Assembly: GCF_023746595.1 (NCBI RefSeq)
Contig: NZ_CP080572.1
Span: 1,472,530 to 1,536,529, forward strand
DNA: 64,000 nt
From: Thermococcus argininiproducens
Lineage (GTDB): Archaea; Methanobacteriota_B; Thermococci; Thermococcales; Thermococcaceae
Direction: 5' to 3'
Shown: positions 45,184 to 55,147 of the stretch, piece after piece
How positions within the stretch are numbered: position 1 is the stretch's first letter
Layout of the letters: each line of letters opens with the position of its first letter
Notes under the pieces: model-generated
The model's database searches: none
What the model was told of the DNA's origin: nothing
What the model saw: only the letters and a program-made list of their open reading frames with translations
Translations under genes and position numbers: made by a program

Positions 45184-45237
45184 TTCTCCAAAAAATTCTT
45201 ATACCCGCTCTTCTAAAGCACTTTAGAGAGGGATACC

Positions 45238-47400
45238 ATGACTACACTGATAATTGCAGAAAAACCCAATGTAGCCAGAAAAATCGCATATGCACTTGCT
45301 GAGGGGAAACCTATAAGAAAGAGTATCGGTAAAGTCCCTTACTATGAACTAACTAGAGATGGCAAAAAGATAATAGTTGCTCCTGCTGTTGGACATCTTT
45401 TTTCTTTAGCCCCAAAGGAAAAAACCTACGGATATCCTGTTTTTGATATTCATTGGGTTCCGGTCTATGTGGCAGAAAAAGGGAAAAGTTACACAAAAGA
45501 TTACATAAAAGCCCTCAAAGAACTCGCCAAACGGGCAGATGAGTTCGTAGTAGCGTGTGATTACGACACAGAAGGTGAGGTTATTGGATATACTGCCTTA
45601 AAATATGCCTGTGGAGTTGACCCATCAAAAGCAAAGAGAATGAGATTTTCTGCCCTTACAAAAAAAGATTTAATTAGAGCATGGTACAATTTGGAGCCTA
45701 CAATAAACTTTGGAATGGCCGATGCTGGAATAGCACGTCACATTCTTGATTGGTACTGGGGAGTAAATCTCTCAAGGGCCTTGAGTTCATCCCTAAGAAA
45801 AACTAGTGGGAAGTGGGTAATCCTCTCTACAGGGCGTGTTCAAGGCCCTACCTTAAAATTCTTGGTTGATAGAGAGAGGGAGATAAGAGACTTTGTCCCA
45901 ATTCCATATTGGGTCATAAAAATGATCCTCGAGAAAAACGGAGAGCAATATACAGCCACCTATGAAAAGGATCGTATTTTTGATGAAGAGGAAGCCAAAC
46001 GAATAGTTGAGGAAGCAAAAAAGGGGCCAGCCTTTGTAGAAAATGTAGAAGTTGAACAAAGACAGCGTTATCCCCCTCATCCATTTGACCTTGGTACTCT
46101 TCAAAGAGAGGCATATTCGGCCTTTAAATATAGCCCTAAAAAAACATTAGACATCGCTCAGCGCTTGTATGAGCGGGCATTAGTCTCATATCCTAGAACA
46201 TCCTCTCAAAAGCTCCCAAAGAACTTAAACTATAAGAACATCATCCAAAATCTTGCAAAGATCCAAGAGTATAAACCGCATGCTCATGAGCTTTTGGGGA
46301 AAGGAATTCTAAAGCCCGTAGAAGGCAAAAAAGATGATCCTGCTCATCCAGCTATATACCCCACGGGAGAAATCCCAAAACCTGGAGAATTGACCAAGGA
46401 AGAACAAAACCTTTATGACTTAATTGTTAGGAGATTCCTGGCGGCATTTGCTGATCCGGCCATTAGAGAGAGCGTAAAGGTCATCATAAACTCCAATAAT
46501 CACCACTTTATCCTCAGTGGTTCAAGAACCATAAAAGAAGGTTGGCTCAAAATATACGGAAAATATGTGAAATTTGATGAAATTGTCCTTCCTAAATTTG
46601 TAAAAGGGGAAACTATAAACGTGCTCCAGATAAAACGAGAAAAAAAGAAAACCAAACCTCCTGCGAGATACTCACCAGCTAGCATTATCAAGAAGATGGA
46701 AGATCTAGGAATTGGTACAAAAGCAACCAGAGCTCAAATTTTAGAAACATTATACTCGCGAGGATATATAGAAGGAAAAAGAACTATAAAAGTCACCCCT
46801 CTAGGTATTAAAGTTGTCGAAGCCCTTGAAAGCAATGTTCCAGACATAATAAGTGTCGAACTTACCAGAGAATTTGAACAAAAAATGGAAGAAATAATAC
46901 AAAGAAAATTAACCAAAGAAAAAGTCATAGAAGATTCGAAAAAGACATTGATTAAAATTTTAAAAGAGTTTAAAAACAAAGAAAGTGAAATAGGAGCCAA
47001 ACTACTTGAAACGTTTCTTGACACTCAGAAAAATAGCAAGAAAAGCAAACAAAAATCAAAAAATACAAAAGAGCTAACGACAGAGGAAGAAACCCGAATA
47101 AAGCAGGAAGTTGAAAAGGATAATAAAAACCCCAACATTATAGTGGGTAAATGTCCTAAATGTGGCGGGAACTTAGTTGTTAGGTATAACAGAAAAACTG
47201 GAAAGAGGTTTGTGGGTTGTTCCAATTGGCCAGAGTGTAACGTAACTTATCCTCTTCTTCAAAGAGGAAAAATAATACCAACTGGAAAAACTTGTCCAGA
47301 ATGTGGAAATGCACCCATTGTAAAAATTAAGGAACGATACCGAGAATATGAAGTCTGCCTTGACATGAACTGCAATAAAAACCGAAAAAAGAAATCATAA
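45238..47400 (+). CDS. topA: DNA topoisomerase I (type IA, archaeal)
   Basis: Relaxes negative supercoils through a 5'-phosphotyrosine. The 720-residue protein has a Toprim domain ([29 protein letters not shown] with the DxD-type acid cluster), [17 protein letters not shown], the catalytic Tyr318 in [29 protein letters not shown], and two C-terminal zinc ribbons ([13 protein letters not shown]...GCSNWPEC and [10 protein letters not shown]). ATG 45238 follows GAGAGGGATACC. The long structured leader contains an H/ACA RNA. Confidence 0.96.
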   Translation: MTTLIIAEKPNVARKIAYALAEGKPIRKSIGKVPYYELTRDGKKIIVAPAVGHLFSLAPKEKTYGYPVFDIHWVPVYVAEKGKSYTKDYIKALKELAKRADEFVVACDYDTEGEVIGYTALKYACGVDPSKAKRMRFSALTKKDLIRAWYNLEPTINFGMADAGIARHILDWYWGVNLSRALSSSLRKTSGKWVILSTGRVQGPTLKFLVDREREIRDFVPIPYWVIKMILEKNGEQYTATYEKDRIFDEEEAKRIVEEAKKGPAFVENVEVEQRQRYPPHPFDLGTLQREAYSAFKYSPKKTLDIAQRLYERALVSYPRTSSQKLPKNLNYKNIIQNLAKIQEYKPHAHELLGKGILKPVEGKKDDPAHPAIYPTGEIPKPGELTKEEQNLYDLIVRRFLAAFADPAIRESVKVIINSNNHHFILSGSRTIKEGWLKIYGKYVKFDEIVLPKFVKGETINVLQIKREKKKTKPPARYSPASIIKKMEDLGIGTKATRAQILETLYSRGYIEGKRTIKVTPLGIKVVEALESNVPDIISVELTREFEQKMEEIIQRKLTKEKVIEDSKKTLIKILKEFKNKESEIGAKLLETFLDTQKNSKKSKQKSKNTKELTTEEETRIKQEVEKDNKNPNIIVGKCPKCGGNLVVRYNRKTGKRFVGCSNWPECNVTYPLLQRGKIIPTGKTCPECGNAPIVKIKERYREYEVCLDMNCNKNRKKKS

Positions 47401-47429
47401 ATTTATTTAAAAATAAAAGTCAAAGCAAA

Positions 47430-48623
47430 TTAAAGAAGCTCTTTAAGAAGGCTTATTCTACGAGCACTCATAAGCACTTTTGGATGCTTGAGCAAGACTT
47501 TTATCACTTCTGTATAGTTGCCCTCTGCAATTTTCTCAGCGTCTGTTCCACTTAGTACTTCAATAAATACATCTAGATCCTCATCAGTTAGCCTTTCTAC
47601 AGCCTTTCTGATTTTTAATACTCTTTCAAGTCTTTTTCCATCTTTTTCCCACCACTCAGTAGTATAGTTTTTCAGGAGCTCAAGGTTTTCCTCCTCAAGT
47701 GCCTTGACTATCCACTTACTTGCTATAGTCCCTGCTTTCATAGCCTCAGCCATGCCTCCCCCATGCATTGGATTTACCTGTCTTGCTGCATCTCCAACCA
47801 CAACCACATTTTCTTTAGCAAGCTCTTTCAAGAAGCCACCAACTGGTACAACCCCCACATTAATTTCAAGGAGCTTTTTAGATGGGATGTTGTTCTCTTT
47901 AAGCCATTTATCAAGGTAATATTTTGCAGTTTTTGGGTTATCGGAATTTATCCCTATCCCCACATTTGCCCGATCTTCATCTTTTGGAAAGACCCACACA
48001 TATCCCCTAGGTGCTACATCATTTCCAAACCAGAGATGAATCAACTCAGGATCGAAGCCATCTATGAGCATCTCATATTCATAAGCAGAATCAAATTCAT
48101 GTGGAGGAGCATAAGTATTAATGCCTGCTTTTCTTGCTATAGTGCTTTCAACACCATCCGCTGCTACTATTATATCTCCGTATATTTCTACTGGTTCCCC
48201 TTCATGCTTTGCTTTTACTCCAATAATTTTGCCATTTTCTCTTATTACATCCTCCACTTCAGTTCTAGACAGAACATCGGCTCCACTTCTCGCAGCGTAA
48301 AATGCGAGCATTTTATCAAATACCTTCCTCTCCAAGATAACCCCACTAACCTTTTTGTACCTTATTTCAAGTTCATATCCACTTGGAGAATATATTCTTG
48401 CCCCATAAATTTCCCTGTTAATGAAGCGTTTGTCATATGGGATACCATATCTCTCAAATATGCTAATGTTAATACCCTCTGCACATTGTTTTGGCGCTCC
48501 TATGGCAGGTTTTTTGTCCACGAGGAGAACAGAATATCCTTCCCTAGCAACGTTTCTGGCAACAATAGGGCCTGCTATTCCAGCCCCAACTACTACCACA
48601 TCGTATTTCATTATTTCAGTCAT
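47430..48623 (-). CDS. Geranylgeranyl reductase family flavoprotein (archaeal lipid saturation)
   Basis: Saturates geranylgeranyl chains of archaeal ether lipids. The 397-residue FAD enzyme has [28 protein letters not shown] (the catalytic-loop Cys of GGRs), [12 protein letters not shown] and [25 protein letters not shown] 48623 has GGAGGGATAA upstream. It is 2 bp from the ferredoxin gene, so the two are co-transcribed and the ferredoxin is the likely electron donor. It is one of two GGR paralogues in the window. Confidence 0.93.
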   Translation of the reverse strand: MTEIMKYDVVVVGAGIAGPIVARNVAREGYSVLLVDKKPAIGAPKQCAEGINISIFERYGIPYDKRFINREIYGARIYSPSGYELEIRYKKVSGVILERKVFDKMLAFYAARSGADVLSRTEVEDVIRENGKIIGVKAKHEGEPVEIYGDIIVAADGVESTIARKAGINTYAPPHEFDSAYEYEMLIDGFDPELIHLWFGNDVAPRGYVWVFPKDEDRANVGIGINSDNPKTAKYYLDKWLKENNIPSKKLLEINVGVVPVGGFLKELAKENVVVVGDAARQVNPMHGGGMAEAMKAGTIASKWIVKALEEENLELLKNYTTEWWEKDGKRLERVLKIRKAVERLTDEDLDVFIEVLSGTDAEKIAEGNYTEVIKVLLKHPKVLMSARRISLLKELL

Positions 48624-48625
48624 GT

Positions 48626-48823
48626 TTATCCCTCCAACGGTTCAAAGTCCAAAGCGCCAACCGGACATGCATTTATGCATATCTTACATGATATACATTT
48701 GTCCTGAAAGAATTCCCATTTAGACGAGCTCACTTTTATTGCAAGTGATGGACAGACCCCGGCACATCCACCGCAAAGATAGCACTTATCCTCATTGACA
48801 ATGATTTTAATCTTCTCCACCAT
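48626..48823 (-). CDS. 2[4Fe-4S] ferredoxin
   Basis: A 65-residue ferredoxin with two CxxCxxCxxxCP motifs ([12 protein letters not shown] and [12 protein letters not shown]). It precedes the geranylgeranyl reductase by 2 bp. In Methanosarcina a ferredoxin encoded next to GGR supplies its electrons; the same is inferred here. ATG 48823 lies behind GGTCCTTC, a weak ribosome site. Confidence 0.95.
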   Translation of the reverse strand: MVEKIKIIVNEDKCYLCGGCAGVCPSLAIKVSSSKWEFFQDKCISCKICINACPVGALDFEPLEG

Positions 48824-48847
48824 GAAGGACCCTCCATTCTATCTATC

Positions 48848-49522
48848 TTATAACGCTTCTTTGTCAATTTTAATTGTATCCTCTTTTATGATTAACGGTA
48901 TCACTCTGGAAAGTTCCTCGACCTTCTCCCTCACTTCCCTCTCTTTGAGGTTTAATACGTCACTCAGCTCTTCTACGGTGGTAGTATCATAAAGTAAGAG
49001 ATAATGGAGAATTGCAAGCTGAGTCATGTCTCCTACTTCCCTTAAATATTTATCTTTAAGGTCTCTCATGAGAGTGTTCCTGTAGCTTTCAATAGTCCTT
49101 AATGCTTCAACTACCTGTTCAAGTTTTTTATTTGCATCCACAAATGCTCTTACCATAGCATGCAAGTCCTTTGGAGATTTTTCAAGTTCATCAAGTTTAA
49201 TTTCAAATCTTTCAAACCTCTCTGGAGTTTTCAAATCAAGCCCTTTATACCAAAATATGTTTGGGGTAACAGTTACGAGAAAGGTTTTAGAGACTGCTAT
49301 AGAATAATACTTTCTTGTGGGCCCAATAAAACCTTCTTCTTTCTCATAAGACTTTAACACTCCTTCTCGTTCCATGATCTTCAAGTGCTTAGAAACCGCT
49401 GTGGAGGATACATTAACTTTACTGCTAAGCAGACTAAAGTAACACTCCGTGCATGTTAAGTGACTAAGTAAGTCTCTCCTCACCTTGTTGCCCAAGATGT
49501 AAAATATATCTGGTTCAGACAT
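48848..49522 (-). CDS. surR: SurR sulfur-response transcription regulator
   Basis: A redox-switched regulator of Thermococcales hydrogen and sulfur metabolism. The 224-residue protein has an ArsR-like winged helix (residues 5-75: KVRRDLLSHLTCTECYFSLLSSKVNVSSTAVSKHLKIMEREGVL) with the CxxC switch at C24/C27, and a C-terminal second HTH (MTQLAILHYLLLYDTTTVEELSDVLNLKEREVREK). Reduced SurR activates hydrogenase genes and represses sulfur-reduction genes; oxidation of CxxC by sulfur releases DNA. ATG 49522 follows GGTGGGCAAC. It is divergent from pdo with a SurR motif between. Confidence 0.96.
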   Translation of the reverse strand: MSEPDIFYILGNKVRRDLLSHLTCTECYFSLLSSKVNVSSTAVSKHLKIMEREGVLKSYEKEEGFIGPTRKYYSIAVSKTFLVTVTPNIFWYKGLDLKTPERFERFEIKLDELEKSPKDLHAMVRAFVDANKKLEQVVEALRTIESYRNTLMRDLKDKYLREVGDMTQLAILHYLLLYDTTTVEELSDVLNLKEREVREKVEELSRVIPLIIKEDTIKIDKEAL

Positions 49523-49580
49523 GTTGCCCACCTACCCAAATCTGTATCGTAAAGTTTATATACCGTCATCTTAACCTCTG

Positions 49581-49589
49581 GTTGAAAAC
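49581..49589. promoter_or_regulatory. SurR binding motif between surR and pdo
   Basis: GTTGAAAAC fits the SurR core GTTn3AAC; with n5 the next three bases are ATT, near the extended GTTn3AACn5GTT form. It sits about 25 bp upstream of the surR TATA (GTTTATATAC, 49554-49563) and about 45 bp upstream of the pdo TATA-like TTAAAAAG (49632-49639), which fits control of both genes. Confidence 0.7.
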
Positions 49590-49671
49590 CCTAAATTTGT
49601 AAAGACCTCGTATGTAGGTTGCACCCGAAGGTTAAAAAGCTTTAGTTTGAAACTGATTGGAGGTGTGTGAA

Positions 49672-50346
49672 ATGGCACTTATTAGTGATGGAGATAAGAA
49701 GATAATTAAAGAGGAGTTCTTTTCAAAACTTGTCAACCCGGTCAAAATAATCGTGTTCATCGGAAAAGAGAACTGCCAATACTGTGACCAGTTAAAGCAA
49801 CTAGTCCACGAAATAAGCGAGTTAAGTGATCTTGTGACTTACGAAATTCACGACTTCGATAATGAAAAAGACCTAGCAGAAAAGTACAGGATAGATGTTG
49901 CTCCTGCGGTTGTAATAACCCAAGACGGGAAAGACCTAGGCGTTAGATACTTTGGCCTTCCAGCTGGCCATGAATTTGGATCATTCCTCGAGGATATAGT
50001 AGATGTCTCAAAGGGTGAAACAGACCTCTTAGAAGAAACCAAAGAAGTACTTAGAGGGATCAACAAGGACGTGCAGATCTATGTTTTTGTTACCCCTACA
50101 TGCCCATACTGTCCAATGGCAGTTAGAATGGCCCACAAATTTGCAATTGAAAATGCCCTTGGAGGCAATGACAAGATCCTTGGTGATATGATAGAAGCTA
50201 TTGAATTTCCAGGACTTGCTGAACAATACAACGTCATGGCAGTTCCCAAGGTTGTCATCAGAGTAAACGGTGAAGACAAGGTTTCATTTGAAGGAGCCTA
50301 TCCCGAGAAAATGTTCCTCGAGAAACTGCTTGAAGCCCTCGAGTGA
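49672..50346 (+). CDS. pdo: Protein disulfide oxidoreductase (glutaredoxin-like, PDO)
   Basis: A 224-residue protein with two thioredoxin-fold units: CQYC (35/38) in the N-terminal unit and CPYC (144/147) in the C-terminal unit. It has the RYFGLPAGHEFGSFLEDIVDVS block and cis-Pro AVPKVV. It is the archaeal PDI-like enzyme for disulfide formation in the cytoplasm. With thioredoxin reductase it is thought to set SurR redox state. ATG 49672 follows GGAGGTGTGTGA. Confidence 0.96.
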   Translation: MALISDGDKKIIKEEFFSKLVNPVKIIVFIGKENCQYCDQLKQLVHEISELSDLVTYEIHDFDNEKDLAEKYRIDVAPAVVITQDGKDLGVRYFGLPAGHEFGSFLEDIVDVSKGETDLLEETKEVLRGINKDVQIYVFVTPTCPYCPMAVRMAHKFAIENALGGNDKILGDMIEAIEFPGLAEQYNVMAVPKVVIRVNGEDKVSFEGAYPEKMFLEKLLEALE

Positions 50347-50413
50347 TAATCTTCCCTTTTTATTTCTACCGTTTTGAAAATAATAAAGAATCTGAGACAA
50401 GTCTTCTAGAGAT

Positions 50414-51664
50414 TCATTTTTGTTCATTGAGTATCTTCTCAATCTCACCAGTTTTCATGAACATTCCATTATCGTATATGAGTTCCCCATTGACAAATAC
50501 CTTTTCAACATCACTACCCCTAGCTGAGTATACAAGATGAGAGAGCATATTCTCCCTCGGCAAAAAGTGAAGCTTTTTGGTGTTTATGAGGACGAGATCT
50601 GCAAGATAACCACGTTCTATTAGGCCCGCATTTAGCTTTAAGGCCTTTGCTCCTCCTACTGTTGCCCAGTAGAAGACATCCTTTGCCGTAGGGCTTGTAG
50701 GATCTCTGTTCTTTACTTTATTTAAGATGGCAGCGAACTTCATTTCGAGAATCATGTCCATAGAATTATTAGAAACTGCACAGTCGTTTCCAAGGGCTAT
50801 ATTCCCACCAAGTTTCCAGAGGTCCAATATCGGAGCAACATAACCTTCTAATTTTGCTAGGCTTATGGGACAATGGACCAAAGTTGCATTACTCTTTGCA
50901 TAGATTCCAACTTCCTTTTCTGATAGGTATACTCCATGAACTCCGATAAAATTGGACTCTAAAATGTTCGTGCTTTTAAGGTATTCAACGGGAAGCATTC
51001 CTTCTCTATCCTTGACTCTAAGAACCTCCTCTCTACTCTGGGAAACATGCATATGGACTAAAGCGTTCTCCTTCTCTGCGAACTCTCTCACTTCTTCCAA
51101 CAGATCCCTTGAAACCGTGTCAGTTGCATGTGGAGCAAGTATCACATTTACTAAACCATTTCTACTTTTCCATTTTTTGAAGAATTTAAATCCGAGTTTT
51201 GGCTCTGCTATTGGCATATCAACAAGATCCATCATTGTTTGACCAATAAATGCCCTAACACCAAGTGTTTCAGCAGCTTTTGATATCTGCCATGCAAAAA
51301 AGTAGTGATCATTTATAGTTGTAGAGCCACTTGCAATAGCCTCGGCAATACCTATTAAGGCCCATTTATAAATTTCTTCCTCGTTCCATTCCTTTTCATT
51401 GGGCCAGATTACCTCATTGAGCCATGTATCAAGGGGCATATCATCTCCAAAGCCCCTAAATTTAACCATGGCCACATGAGTATGAGCATTAATAAGACCT
51501 GGAATGAGAAGATAATCCCTTCCTCCATAAGTCACCTCCACATCAAATTCTTTTAACTTCTCGCTGGGAATTATACTAACTATCTTTCCATCTTCTATCA
51601 AAACTACCGAATTCTTCCTATGAGTATTAGCATCAATAATATGATCGGCTACAATTGCCTTCAT
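50414..51664 (-). CDS. mtaD: 5-methylthioadenosine/S-adenosylhomocysteine deaminase
   Basis: A 416-residue amidohydrolase: LIPGLINAHTHVAMVKFRGFGDDMPLDTWLNEVIWP (HxH metal site), VILAPHATDTVS, VHMHVSQSREEV, GVHGVYLS and LGNDCAVSNN (Asp ligand). This is the MtaD/SsnA-like group that deaminates MTA or SAH to inosine forms. It links to SAM turnover (metK is elsewhere in the window). ATG 51664 has GGTGAG upstream. Confidence 0.93.
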   Translation of the reverse strand: MKAIVADHIIDANTHRKNSVVLIEDGKIVSIIPSEKLKEFDVEVTYGGRDYLLIPGLINAHTHVAMVKFRGFGDDMPLDTWLNEVIWPNEKEWNEEEIYKWALIGIAEAIASGSTTINDHYFFAWQISKAAETLGVRAFIGQTMMDLVDMPIAEPKLGFKFFKKWKSRNGLVNVILAPHATDTVSRDLLEEVREFAEKENALVHMHVSQSREEVLRVKDREGMLPVEYLKSTNILESNFIGVHGVYLSEKEVGIYAKSNATLVHCPISLAKLEGYVAPILDLWKLGGNIALGNDCAVSNNSMDMILEMKFAAILNKVKNRDPTSPTAKDVFYWATVGGAKALKLNAGLIERGYLADLVLINTKKLHFLPRENMLSHLVYSARGSDVEKVFVNGELIYDNGMFMKTGEIEKILNEQK

Positions 51665-52009
51665 GTTCTCACCTCACACGGGATTAATTTTTCATGCCTC
51701 ATGATATTTAAACTATATGCCAAGAAGAGAGTTTAACAACTTCCAAGCACCCATTGCCACATTAATGATCCTGTGATGTTATGCTGGCATTTATTCATCA
51801 ACCTCATTTAAATCCATAAAAAATGACAACAAATAAAGCGAATGATTTAAATATCAATAACTAGGTTTAAAAATGTGATTACCATGTCTGTGATATTCGA
51901 AGTTAAAGACAAGAGATTCCTCCCAAAAGTCCTATGGAATAATTGACTCTTCTGGGATAGATTAATAAAGCTAAAATGGAAACACAAGCAAGATTGGAGG
52001 TGTTTTATT
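51665..52009. other. Intergenic region between mtaD and asnS
   Basis: 345 bp. It contains the divergent promoters (TATA-like TTTAAATAT near 51846-51854) and a short frame at 51884-51946. No tRNA or guide-RNA fold was found. GGAGGTG before ATG 52010 is the asnS ribosome site. Confidence 0.5.
51884..51946 (+). pseudogene. Short frame, possible truncated 5' gene remnant (20 aa)
   Basis: MSVIFEVKDKRFLPKVLWNN then TGA. It sits behind a TATA-like box (51846-51854) and a purine-poor leader, and reads like the start of a larger protein cut short. No continuation was found in the next frames before asnS. It could also be a short upstream frame in the asnS leader. Low confidence. Confidence 0.3.
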
Positions 52010-53302
52010 ATGATTGAAAAAATTTACTGTGCAGATGTAAAACCTAAGATGGAAGGAGAAAGGGTAAGACTTGCTGGATGGGTATATAGAAAGAGAGAAG
52101 TTGGTAAAAAAGTATTTATTGTCCTTAGAGACTCAAGTGGGATAATTCAAACCATATTTACAAAAGAATTAAGTGAAGAGGCATATAGGAGAGCAAAACA
52201 AGTGGGAATAGAATCAAGTGTGGTAATAGAAGGCAGAGTTAAGGCTGATCCAAGGGCCCCCACAGGCGTTGAGGTTCAAGCAGATAAAATTGAAATAATC
52301 CAAGATGTGGAGTTTTTCCCCATCACAAAGGATGCAAGCGATGAATTCCTACTAGATGTGAGGCATCTCCATCTCCATTCTCCAAAAGTAGCTAGTGTGA
52401 TGAAGGTTAAAGCCACTTTAATGCAAGCTGCGAGAGAGTGGCTCCTCCAAGATGGATGGTATGAAGTATTCCCACCAATCCTTGTTACTGGAGCGGTCGA
52501 AGGCGGCTCAACACTTTTTAAATTGAAGTATTTTGAGAGAGAAGCTTATCTAAGCCAATCAGCACAGCTTTATCTTGAGGCAGCGATATTTGGACTGGAG
52601 AAAGTATGGTCACTTACACCAAGTTTTAGGGCCGAAAAGAGCAGAACAAGGAGACATCTTACTGAATACTGGCACTTAGAACTTGAAGGGGCGTGGATGG
52701 ATTTATGGGACATCCTCAAGGTGGAGGAAGAGCTTGTTAGCTATATGGTGCAAAGAACTCTAGAACTCAGGAAAAAAGAGATTGAGACTTTTAGAAAAGA
52801 CTTCACAACTCTCAAAAACACTGAACCACCATTCCCAAGAATAAGTTATGATGAGGCCATTGATATCCTCCAAAGCAAAGGAATAAATATAGAATGGGGC
52901 GAAGACATGGGCGCTGATGAAGAGAGAGTTTTAACAGGAGAATTTGACAGCCCATTTTTCGTCTATGGTTATCCAAAGCATATTAAGGCCTTTTACATGA
53001 AAGAGGATCCAGAAGATCCAAGAAAAGTTTTAGCGGCCGATATGCTGGCTCCAGAAGGATATGGTGAAATCATTGGAGGAAGCCAAAGAGAAGATGACTA
53101 CAACAAGCTTGTTCAAAGAATACTCGACGAGGGTATGGATCCAAAGAACTATGAATGGTACCTTGATTTGAGGAAGTATGGATCAGTTCCACACAGTGGC
53201 TTCGGGCTTGGCTTAGAAAGACTTGTGGCTTGGGTACTCAATCTTGACCACATAAGATGGGCCACACTATTCCCAAGAACTCCTTCAAGGTTATATCCCT
53301 AG
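52010..53302 (+). CDS. asnS: Asparaginyl-tRNA synthetase
   Basis: Charges tRNA-Asn. This 430-residue class IIb enzyme has an N-terminal OB fold (VRLAGWVYRKREVGKKVFIVLRDSSG), motif 2 (SFRAEKSRTRRHLTEYWHLELE) and motif 3 (GFGLGLERLVAWVLNLDHIR). FKLKYFEREAYLSQSAQLYLEA together with TRRHLTEYWHLELE favours AsnRS over AspRS, which normally has the same scaffold; some uncertainty remains. ATG 52010 follows GGAGGTGTTTT. Confidence 0.9.
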   Translation: MIEKIYCADVKPKMEGERVRLAGWVYRKREVGKKVFIVLRDSSGIIQTIFTKELSEEAYRRAKQVGIESSVVIEGRVKADPRAPTGVEVQADKIEIIQDVEFFPITKDASDEFLLDVRHLHLHSPKVASVMKVKATLMQAAREWLLQDGWYEVFPPILVTGAVEGGSTLFKLKYFEREAYLSQSAQLYLEAAIFGLEKVWSLTPSFRAEKSRTRRHLTEYWHLELEGAWMDLWDILKVEEELVSYMVQRTLELRKKEIETFRKDFTTLKNTEPPFPRISYDEAIDILQSKGINIEWGEDMGADEERVLTGEFDSPFFVYGYPKHIKAFYMKEDPEDPRKVLAADMLAPEGYGEIIGGSQREDDYNKLVQRILDEGMDPKNYEWYLDLRKYGSVPHSGFGLGLERLVAWVLNLDHIRWATLFPRTPSRLYP

Positions 53303-53311
53303 CTTTTTTTC
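53303..53311 (+). terminator. T-tract terminator after asnS
   Basis: A run of seven T (53304-53310) with further T-rich sequence begins right after the asnS stop; archaeal RNA polymerase ends at such tracts. It separates asnS from tRNA-Arg. Confidence 0.5.
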
Positions 53312-53368
53312 TTTAAATTTTCAAAAACCGTAAGATTTATAAATGCATTAAGGCCCATAGAAGTTCGA

Positions 53369-53445
<77 letters not shown>

Positions 53446-53460
53446 AAACTTCTGAGAAAT

Positions 53461-53934
53461 CTAAATTTCATTCAAAATCTGTTCTAATACATCTACAAGT
53501 TTTTTTGCACTTTCTTTTAATTCTTTACTCATCTCTACAAAAAATCCAATCTGCTTTGGCTGTGCTCCTATAAGGAGAAATTTAGCATCTATATTTTGCT
53601 TCAAATAACCTACCAAAAGCTTTAATGGCATTCTATGAGTTGAAAATGCTTCCCCTAGTGTTCCCTCAGGGTCTGCTAAAACTATTTCGCCTGGTTTTCC
53701 TTCAAAATGCACTGCATCAATAAAAACCACGTGAGAAGGTCTTTCTCTAATGATTTTCCCTGCATAACTCTCTGGCATTTCAGCACAGTTAAGAAAAACC
53801 ACTTTAGGATTGAAGACTCTTTCTTTCAACCTTTCTACAACATACACTCCAAAGGCATCGTCTCCTCTAGTATCGTTTCCAATGCCGCATATCACTACTT
53901 TTTCAACATCCGAAAAGAATTCCCTAAGTTCCAT
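53461..53934 (-). CDS. hycI: Hydrogenase maturation protease (HycI-like)
   Basis: Cleaves the C-terminal tail of a NiFe-hydrogenase large subunit after nickel insertion. The 157-residue protein has VICGIGNDTRGDDAFGVYVVERL (metal-binding Asp), VFIDAVHFEGKPGEIVL and STHRMPLKLLVGYL (His). ATG 53934 follows GGTGATGGAG. It lies 14 bp downstream of the Mrp-type HypB in the hypA operon, which supports the function. Confidence 0.92.
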   Translation of the reverse strand: MELREFFSDVEKVVICGIGNDTRGDDAFGVYVVERLKERVFNPKVVFLNCAEMPESYAGKIIRERPSHVVFIDAVHFEGKPGEIVLADPEGTLGEAFSTHRMPLKLLVGYLKQNIDAKFLLIGAQPKQIGFFVEMSKELKESAKKLVDVLEQILNEI

Positions 53935-53960
53935 CTCCATCACCAAAAATATAGGGAGAA

Positions 53961-54686
53961 TTAAAGAGCTTTGATGACTTCTTCAATCTTCTTCGCAAAT
54001 TCACTCTTTAATAACTCCTCAATGTTACCAACTTTAGCATCCAAATCTCTGTAAAGTGGAACCTCTACTAAGTAAGGGATGTTGAATTCTTTGGCAAGAT
54101 TTCTGATTTCCTCTCCTCCATTAAATGTCATATTTTCCACGATGCCTACTATCTTGAGGTTCTGTTCCTTTAAAAGTTCAAGTAGCTTTTTGACAACGTT
54201 AATAGCAAGCTTTGAAGGAGTTGCAACAACAAGAAATTCTCCTTTCCTGAGAAATCTCAAAACATCGAGGAACTGATCTCCCATTCCAGGAGGCATGTCA
54301 ATGATCAAAAAGTCCAAGTCTTCCCATCTGGTTATAGCTAAGAGTTCTATTAAAGCGTCGCTTATCTCCATCCCTCTAAGTGGTGTTGGTCTATCCTCGG
54401 AGTAATATACAATACTCATGAACCTAATTCCATGAACCTCTGGCGGAATGACTCCCCTGTCCTCTTCAGGGAATTCTTTGGGCTCAAAACCAAGGATAAC
54501 ATGATCACTTGCTCCGTGAAAGTCCAAATCCAGAAGACCCACTTTATAACCTTTTTGGGCTAAGCTTAGTGCTAATGTCGTGGATACCATTGACTTGCCC
54601 ACTCCACCTTTGCCACTTACTACTGGAATAATTTTCTTCACTTTCTCAAGTCTGGCTTCAACGGCCTTTATTCTAGGGTCAATCAC
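53961..54686 (-). CDS. hypB: Mrp/MinD-type HypB nickel-insertion ATPase
   Basis: A 241-residue P-loop ATPase of the Mrp/MinD family: PVVSGKGGVGKSMVSTTLAL (deviant Walker A), LLDLDFHGASDHVILG, and DFLIIDMPPGMGDQFLDVL. In Thermococcus kodakarensis the HypB partner of HypA is of this family rather than the canonical GTPase, and the 4-nt overlap with hypA upstream supports that identity here. The usual Mrp CxxC at the C-terminus is absent. Confidence 0.9.
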   Translation of the reverse strand: MIDPRIKAVEARLEKVKKIIPVVSGKGGVGKSMVSTTLALSLAQKGYKVGLLDLDFHGASDHVILGFEPKEFPEEDRGVIPPEVHGIRFMSIVYYSEDRPTPLRGMEISDALIELLAITRWEDLDFLIIDMPPGMGDQFLDVLRFLRKGEFLVVATPSKLAINVVKKLLELLKEQNLKIVGIVENMTFNGGEEIRNLAKEFNIPYLVEVPLYRDLDAKVGNIEELLKSEFAKKIEEVIKAL

Positions 54687-55099
54687 TCCTCATCACCCTC
54701 AACTTTTATTGCTGCTAGATAAACTCCCCTTCCCTTTGTAACCTCAAAGTCTCTGCTCCCGCATTTCGGACAGGCCAAGAACGCATGAACAACTTCTGGT
54801 ATGAAATGAATATCTTCCTTTATTCTCTCATCAAATCCGCTCTTTACGTCTTTGAGTTTCCACTCGGTTTCACAGTTCCTACATTTAAACTCTGCCTCTT
54901 CAATGACAAATTCCAGTTCTGCTCCTTCTGCAATAGTTCCCCTCTTTATCTCGTTGATAGCAAATTCCAAAATCTCTTGATTAACGTCCTGAAGTTCTCC
55001 AAGAACTATCCTTAAAGCAAGAACCTTTTCCTTTCCATGTTGTCTTGCAAACTCAATAGCAGTCCTAACTATCCCATCGGCAAGTGCCCATTCGTGCAT
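54683..55099 (-). CDS. hypA: Hydrogenase nickel chaperone HypA
   Basis: A 138-residue protein beginning MHEWALADG, with nickel-binding His2, and two CxxC pairs (CRNC near 73 and CPKC near 110) separated by a Thermococcales-type insertion with KSGFDERIKEDIHF. It works with the ATPase encoded directly downstream. A TATA-like AGTTTATAAA (55131-55140) lies 32 bp before ATG 55099 and a SurR-type motif lies just upstream of it. Confidence 0.95.
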   Translation of the reverse strand: MHEWALADGIVRTAIEFARQHGKEKVLALRIVLGELQDVNQEILEFAINEIKRGTIAEGAELEFVIEEAEFKCRNCETEWKLKDVKSGFDERIKEDIHFIPEVVHAFLACPKCGSRDFEVTKGRGVYLAAIKVEGDEE

Positions 55100-55147
55100 T
55101 CTATCCCCTCCAGAAAAGTCTAAATAAGAGAGTTTATAAATTGTGGT

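Noticed and set aside
44985-45302. 105-codon plus-strand frame
   Set aside because: It reads through the palindrome and H/ACA hairpins into topA in another frame; its composition reflects RNA structure, not protein.
47763-48707. Long plus-strand open frame (314 codons)
   Set aside because: It is a shadow of the geranylgeranyl reductase on the other strand; its translation is rich in Ile, Phe, Tyr and Cys with no motif, and it lacks a ribosome site.
51700-51840. C/D-like boxes upstream of asnS (GTGATGT with nearby CTGG)
   Set aside because: Only one weak C-like box and no correctly spaced D box.
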